Positions 59,161-64,000 of a stretch of DNA of 64,000 bases are shown here, piece by piece. Where the stretch lies: assembly GCF_027579695.1 (NCBI RefSeq), contig NC_083587.1:52559021-52623020 (forward strand), read 5' to 3'. The notes under the pieces are model-generated. The model did no database searches. It was not told the origin of the DNA and saw nothing but the letters and a program-made list of their open reading frames with translations. Source of the DNA: Neoarius graeffei (lineage: Eukaryota; Chordata; Actinopteri; Siluriformes; Ariidae). Within the stretch, counting starts at the first letter, position 1. Each line of letters starts with the position of its first letter. Position numbers and translations under genes: made by a program.

Positions 59161-59484
59161 ATGACATAGGATACAGGTCCAATGACCATTTCGTCCAAAG
59201 CCTTTTTCATATACGCTATCAGTTATTTTATATTTCAGGTATTTGTTCGAAAAAAGGAGGAATACTTAATGGAATTTGACCGAAGCAAAAAAACAATTTT
59301 TGTAAAGCAAAATGTCTGGCACTATGACCACATAGTGCCAGACATTTGACAAGTATTACCACGATTTGAACGGTCGAGCAAAGATTCGATACAAAGAAGA
59401 TAGATGTGTGTGGGTTTTGACCCATATTCTTTAAAAAAAGTCAGACTTTTCTGAAGATAAGACACTTCTACCGACCATCGAGTA

Positions 59485-61277
59485 CAACCCTGATTCCAAA
59501 AAAGTTGGGACAAAGTACAAATTGTAAATAAAAACAGAATGCAATAATTTACAAATCTCAAAAACTGATATTGTATTCACAATAGAACATAGACAACATA
59601 TCAAATGTTGAAAGTGAGACGTTTTGAAATTTCATGCCAAACATTTGAAATTTCATGACAGCAACACATCTCAAAAAAGTTGGGACAGGGGCAATAAGAG
59701 GCTGGAAAAGTTAAAGGTACAAAAAAGGAACAGCTGGAGGACCAAATTGCAACTCATTAGGTCAATTGGCAATAGGTCATTAACATGACTGGGTATAAAA
59801 AGAGCATCTTGGAGTGGCAGTGGCTCTCAGAAGTAAAGCTGGGAAGAGGATCACCAATCCCCCTAATTCTGCGCCGACAAATAGTGGAGCAATATCAGAA
59901 AGGAGTTCGACAGTGTAAAATTGCAAAGAGTTTGAACATATCATCTACAGTGCATAATATCATCAAAAGATTCAGAGAATCTGGAAGAATCTCTGTGTGT
60001 AAGGGTCAAGGCCGGAAAACCATACTGGGTGCCCGTGATCTTCGGGCCCTTAGACGGCACTGCATCACATACAGGCATGCTTCTGTATTGGAAATCACAA
60101 AATGGGCTCAGGAATATTTCCAGAGAACATTATCTGTGAACACAATTCACCGTGCCATCCGCCGTTGCCAGCTAAAACTCTATAGTTCAAAGAAGAAGCC
60201 GTATCTAAACATGATCCAGAAGCACAGACGTCTTCTCTGGGCCAAGGCTCATTTAAAATGGACTGTGGCAAAGTGGAAAACTGTTCTGTGGTCAGACGAA
60301 TCAAAATTTGAAGTTCTTTATGGAAATCAGGGACGCCGTGTCATTCGGACTAAAGAGGAGAAGGACGACCCAAGTTGTTATCAGCGCTCAGTTCAGAAGC
60401 CTGCATCTCTGATGGTATGGGGTTGCATTAGTGCGTGTGGCATGGGCAGCTTACACATCTGGAAAGACACCATCAATGCTGAAAGGTATATCCAGGTTCT
60501 AGAGCAACATATGCTCCCATCCAGATGACGTCTCTTTCAGGGAAGACCTTGCATTTTCCAACATGACAATGCCAAACCACATACTGCATCAATTACAGCA
60601 TCATGGCTGCGTAGAAGAAGGGTCCGGGTACTGAACTGGCCAGCCTGCAATCCAGATCTTTCACCCATAGAAAACATTTGGCGCATCATAAAACAGAAGA
60701 TACAACAAAAAAGACCATCTTGGAGCAACATTTGAGCAACTAGAATCCTACATTAGATAAGAATGGGTTAACATTCCTATCCCTAAACTTGAGCAACTTG
60801 TCTCCTCAGTCCCCAGACGTTTACAGACTGTTGTAAAGAGAAAAGGGGATGTCTCACAGTGGTAAACATGGCCTTGTCCCAACTTTTTTGAGATGTGTTG
60901 TCATGAAATTTAAAATCACCTAATTTTTCTCTTTAAATGATACATTTTCTCAGTTTAAACATTTGATATGTCATCTATGTTCTATTCTTTTAAAGATATT
61001 TTTTTTGGGCTTTTTGCACCTTTATTGGATAGGACAGTGTAGAGACAGGAAATGAGCGGGAGAGAGAGAGACGGGAAGGGATCGGGAAATGACCTCGGGC
61101 CGGAATCGAACCCGGGTCGCCCGCATTCATGGTATGGCGCCTTAACCACCTGAGCCACGACGCCCCCATCTATGTTCTATTCTGAATAAAATATGGAATT
61201 TTGAAACTTCCACATCATTGCATTCCGTTTTTATTTACAATTTGTACTTTGTCCCAACTTTTTTGGAATTGGGGTTG
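59485..61277 (+). mobile_element. Tc1-like transposon, nearly intact transposase, SINE inserted
   Basis: Inverted ends CAACCCTGATTCCAAAAAAG and complement are each beside TA; without the inserted SINE the length is about 1.6 kb. The + transposase starts at ATG 59785 ([16 protein letters not shown]). Helix-turn-helix region about 30-120. [12 protein letters not shown] holds the first catalytic Asp. An in-frame TGA at 60526-60528 interrupts it. The same frame then resumes with FQHDNAKPHTA (second Asp) and SPIENIWR (catalytic Glu), ending near 60735. Confidence 0.9.
60989..61167 (-). mobile_element. Short tRNA-derived SINE with 16-bp TSD
   Basis: An inverted copy of the 45590 family, with head GGGGCGTCGTGGCTCAGGTG at the right end and B box GGTTCGATTCC. 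Target duplication ATCTATGTTCTATTCT at 60973-60988 and 61168-61183. It sits in the right TIR of the Tc1-like element. Confidence 0.92.
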
Positions 61278-61439
61278 TACAAATACAGGTCATTTCATCC
61301 AATAGTTAAAACATTTTGTCCAAAGCCTTTTTCATACGCACTGTCAATTTTATATTTCAGGAATTTGTTTGATTGAAAAAAGGAGGAATTCTCAATAGAA
61401 TTTGACCGAAGCAAAAGACATTTTTGCAAAATGAAACTG

Positions 61440-61891
61440 GAAATGATGGGAATCAGCGAGTGTCAACTTCGGGCGCGTTTGGCTGGGGCCGCTTGTGGGG
61501 AGAGACCAAATTTTTATTAGACCAAATTACATAGAAAATCTATACTTGCACTTACCAGATATCCTTGACAAGTGTGATATATGATATCCAGATATAAGAA
61601 AACATGCAGGTGAGCCTCATTAACAGCGCGTGTGCGAGAGTCCGCTCGGGTGTGCTCCGGACTGTGTGCGCACTGTTGTTGAGGCTCACCTGCACGTGAT
61701 CAAGAGACATCGGCGTGCTTATATAAAAGACTGAGAAAACGCATGGTCAGTGCGAAGTATTACACCATGTCAGCACACATTATCAAGCCTTATTCTCCTG
61801 TGTAGATTCCCTGGGTTGTCGTCTTTGCCTGATTGTGCCTCACGTGACCTTTTGCTAGTTAGTATACGTTTATGAGATTGCCTGTCGTTTT

Positions 61892-61929
<38 letters not shown>

Positions 61930-62042
61930 CAATTAATAAATATTACTTCTGCACTTGCATCCGTCTCCTACCGCTCTCTGACAGTGGGAGGTACATATAG
62001 GTTATTAGGTATATAAATCGCAGGAGATGCAGTCATAAACCT
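61440..62042. other. Segment resembling a solo LTR or promoter, unassigned
   Basis: It includes 'gtgcttatataaaagactga' (TATA-like, about 61718), a (GT)n run at 61897-61923 and 'aattaataaatattacttct'. This order (TATA, polyA-like, end near 'tctctgaca' at 61983) is suggestive of an LTR, but no second copy or TSD was seen. Confidence 0.3.
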
Positions 62043-62051
62043 GCTTAATGC

Positions 62052-62551
62052 TAGTCTGGTTAACACCAGACCATATCACAAGTGAAATATGGTCTGGAAT
62101 CCGCCTATTGAATTTCTCGTAGGGGAGGTGTGGTTTACGATTGTCAACGGCCGTTTATTGGACGTTGCGAAAGTCTATCATTTGGTGTATACGTAGCCCA
62201 TGGCCAATCATGGCAGTTGTACCCGGTGACGTAGTTAGAGCGACGAAGAGGCGAAGAAGAGAAGGAAAGAGTTTTTTAAAACAAACTTTCACTCTAAACT
62301 ATTCAGAACAGTGTCTAAAGCTTGATCGAAAGTTTGGTTCGTATCGCTCGCCGCCATGTTAAACGTGATCCGTAAACAGTCCCAAATAAACTACAAGCTT
62401 CCGTTTGTCAAGTAGTACGCGTCACCGTCTTTCCACCCCTCCCCACTCTCTGATTGGCTCCCTAACTCAGGCGAGCCTTTAGACCATAGTTTCCATGCTG
62501 TCTTTTCAGATCGGAACGATTGTGCAAAGCAGCATGGGATTTCCCAGGCTA
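62052..62551. mobile_element. Non-autonomous DNA transposon, copy 2 (9-bp TSD)
   Basis: An inverted relative of 41968-42499, with ends TAGTCTGG...CCAGGCTA and perfect duplication GCTTAATGC at 62043-62051 and 62552-62560. Slightly shorter because of an internal indel near 62275. Confidence 0.85.
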
Positions 62552-62560
62552 GCTTAATGC

Positions 62561-63178
62561 ACTCCCTTAAATGAATAAAATACTATTTAAATAAAATTTA
62601 TTGAACCATTTTACTGATTAAGGCCGTGTTGGCCTTATTAAGACTGGCTATATGATGAATTAAATGGCTTCACTGGACTCAAAGCTCAGAGAGCAGCCTG
62701 TAACGATAAGGGTCTACTTGTTTACGCCCCTTACATCGCTCTTTTGTGTCGAAGCGCTCGTACTACAGCACTCGTTTGCTATACAAAAATTGTTTATTTC
62801 CCTTTATTACGGGGAGATGCACTCACTTAAATGAATCATGGTTTGTTTATATCTCGATCTTGTTGCACTTAAAATAATTGATAGTGTGTATAAAAAAGGC
62901 TTTGGACGAAACGTCTCAACTATTGGACGAAATGTCTCAACTATTGGACAAAGTGTCCTGATCCCCTGATGTAGTCTTTGTCTTAAAAGATACTGACGTG
63001 TCTGTGCTTCCACTTATTTCAATGGAAAATTTGCAATTTCTTTTAAAATCCTTTTTAATTAACCATGATTTTTACATCATCGTTAATGCCAGACTTTATT
63101 TGTCCAAGAGATATTTGTCAGGCATTAAATGCTGTATATGACCGCAGTATAAAATGGGGCTCAAGGTTTCTTTGTCAA
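62561..63178. other. Intron DNA, nothing else recognised
   Basis: Apart from the inverted 'ggacgaaatgtc' block no supported feature. Confidence 0.45.
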
Positions 63179-63699
63179 CAGTACCAATCAAAAGTTTGTA
63201 CACCCCTACTCATTCATAGGTTTTTCTGTATTTTGACTATTTTCTACATTGTAGAACAATACTGAAGACATCAAAACTATGAAACATGTGGAACATGTAT
63301 GGAATAGTGTGTTAAAAAAAACCAAACAAAATATGTTTCATATTTTAGATTCTTCAAAGTAGCCACTGTTTATCTTGACACTTTACACACGGTCATTAGC
63401 TTAACCAGCTTCATGAGTTAGTCACCTGGAATGCTTTTCAATTAACAGGTGCCTTGTCAAAAGTTAATTAGTGCAATTTCTTGCCTTCTTAATGCATGTG
63501 AGATCAAAAAGTAAATAATAAAAATACAGTAAATAGCCCGATTCCACAACTGTAGTAATTCATATTATGTCAAGAACCGCTCAGGTAAATAAAAAGAAAT
63601 GACATCCATCATTACTTTGAGACACGGAGTGTCTTTTAATTAATTAAGAGAGAAAAACTATTGAATTCGAAGGTGTGTCCAAACTTTTGACTGGTACTG
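63179..63699. mobile_element. Tc1-type MITE, 521 bp
   Basis: Inverted ends CAGTACCAATCAAAAGTTTG and complement (…CAAACTTTTGACTGGTACTG). No transposase. A well-known fish MITE architecture. Confidence 0.82.
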
Positions 63700-64000
63700 A
63701 ATATAGTGAGATGAAACCGTCTATCTCCATGGATCATGGTGCAACGTATAGCAACATACAACAAAGTACAATGTACAGAAAAACAATGTGCAAATTGTGC
63801 ACATTAGATATAGTGCAAAACAAAAGACATTGTAGCAGTATACTGGTTAACATGATGTTGCACATGAACAGTCATTAGCAGCATTTGATTAGACTGGAGT
63901 TATGTCAAGTAAAAAAAAGGTATTTTCTGGGTATGCTCTGATTTTATATTCTTTGTGATTTTTATATATTAAATCACACATTAATTGGTGTTTGTATTTT
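63700..64000. other. Intron DNA to the window end
   Basis: Low-complexity AT-rich sequence. No exon of NBD2 seen. Confidence 0.5.

Larger units (their letters stand above)
61285..62950. repeat. Inverted-repeat pair with 'attggacgaaatgtc' subrepeats
   Basis: 'catttcgtccaaagcctttt' occurs at about 59188, again at about 61310 (as 'cattttgtccaaagcctttt'), and inverted at about 62895-62945. The inverted copy has two and a half units of 'actattggacgaaatgtctca'. Probably the ends of one or two larger elements. Confidence 0.5.

Overview
This is a window of nuclear DNA from a ray-finned (teleost) fish. The evidence is a spliced vertebrate ABC-transporter gene with GT-AG introns, about 28 copies or fragments of a tRNA-headed V-SINE-like family, several Tc1/mariner elements, teleost-type LINE 3' ends and a Ty3/gypsy LTR retrotransposon. 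Some SINE tails resemble ones I associate with catfishes, but I cannot fix the species. There are no bacterial operons, CRISPR arrays, rRNA genes or genuine tRNA genes.

The one host gene recognised is a full-size ABCB transporter of the P-glycoprotein (ABCB1/ABCB4) type on the + strand. It starts at a promoter near 17.75 kb (perfect CRE, TATA-like box), with a non-coding exon 1 ending at 17841 and the start ATG at 18121. Twenty-two coding exons follow up to 54668. They join in frame, with matching phases and canonical splice sites, into about 970 residues: TM1-6, a complete NBD1 (A-loop, Walker A, Q-loop, MSGGQ signature, Walker B, H-loop), the linker, and TM7 to about TM11. The second nucleotide-binding domain is not in the window; the last 9.3 kb is one unfinished intron full of transposons.

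Region by region: 1-17.6 kb holds only repeats (SINEs, LINE 3' ends, Tc1 and other DNA-transposon derivatives), with one GC-rich segment at 1.45-1.85 kb. 17.7-26.1 kb is the promoter, exons 1-3, a decayed Tc1 element and nested SINEs. 26,167-34,943 is a complete, very young Ty3/gypsy element inserted antisense in intron 3. It has near-identical 1.26-kb LTRs, PBS, PPT, a gag ORF of PNMA-like type and a 1.5-kcodon pol. 35-38 kb carries two TTAA-flanked MITEs and a LINE tail. 38-54.7 kb has the transporter exons with MITEs and SINEs between them. 54.7-64 kb is a nest of hAT-like, Tc1, SINE and MITE insertions.

The most interesting signal is at the gag/pol junction. Pol has no ATG and lies in the -1 frame. 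The overlap holds an in-frame G GGA AAC heptamer, a 6-nt spacer and two nested complementary arm pairs that form a textbook H-type pseudoknot. The same heptamer class is known from the domesticated genes PEG10 and PNMA3. Other points are a repeat family with a one-sided long hairpin that sits 16-25 bp from two splice donors, a DNA transposon with 9-bp target duplications and a visible empty paralogous site, and SINE heads joined to three different 3' tails.
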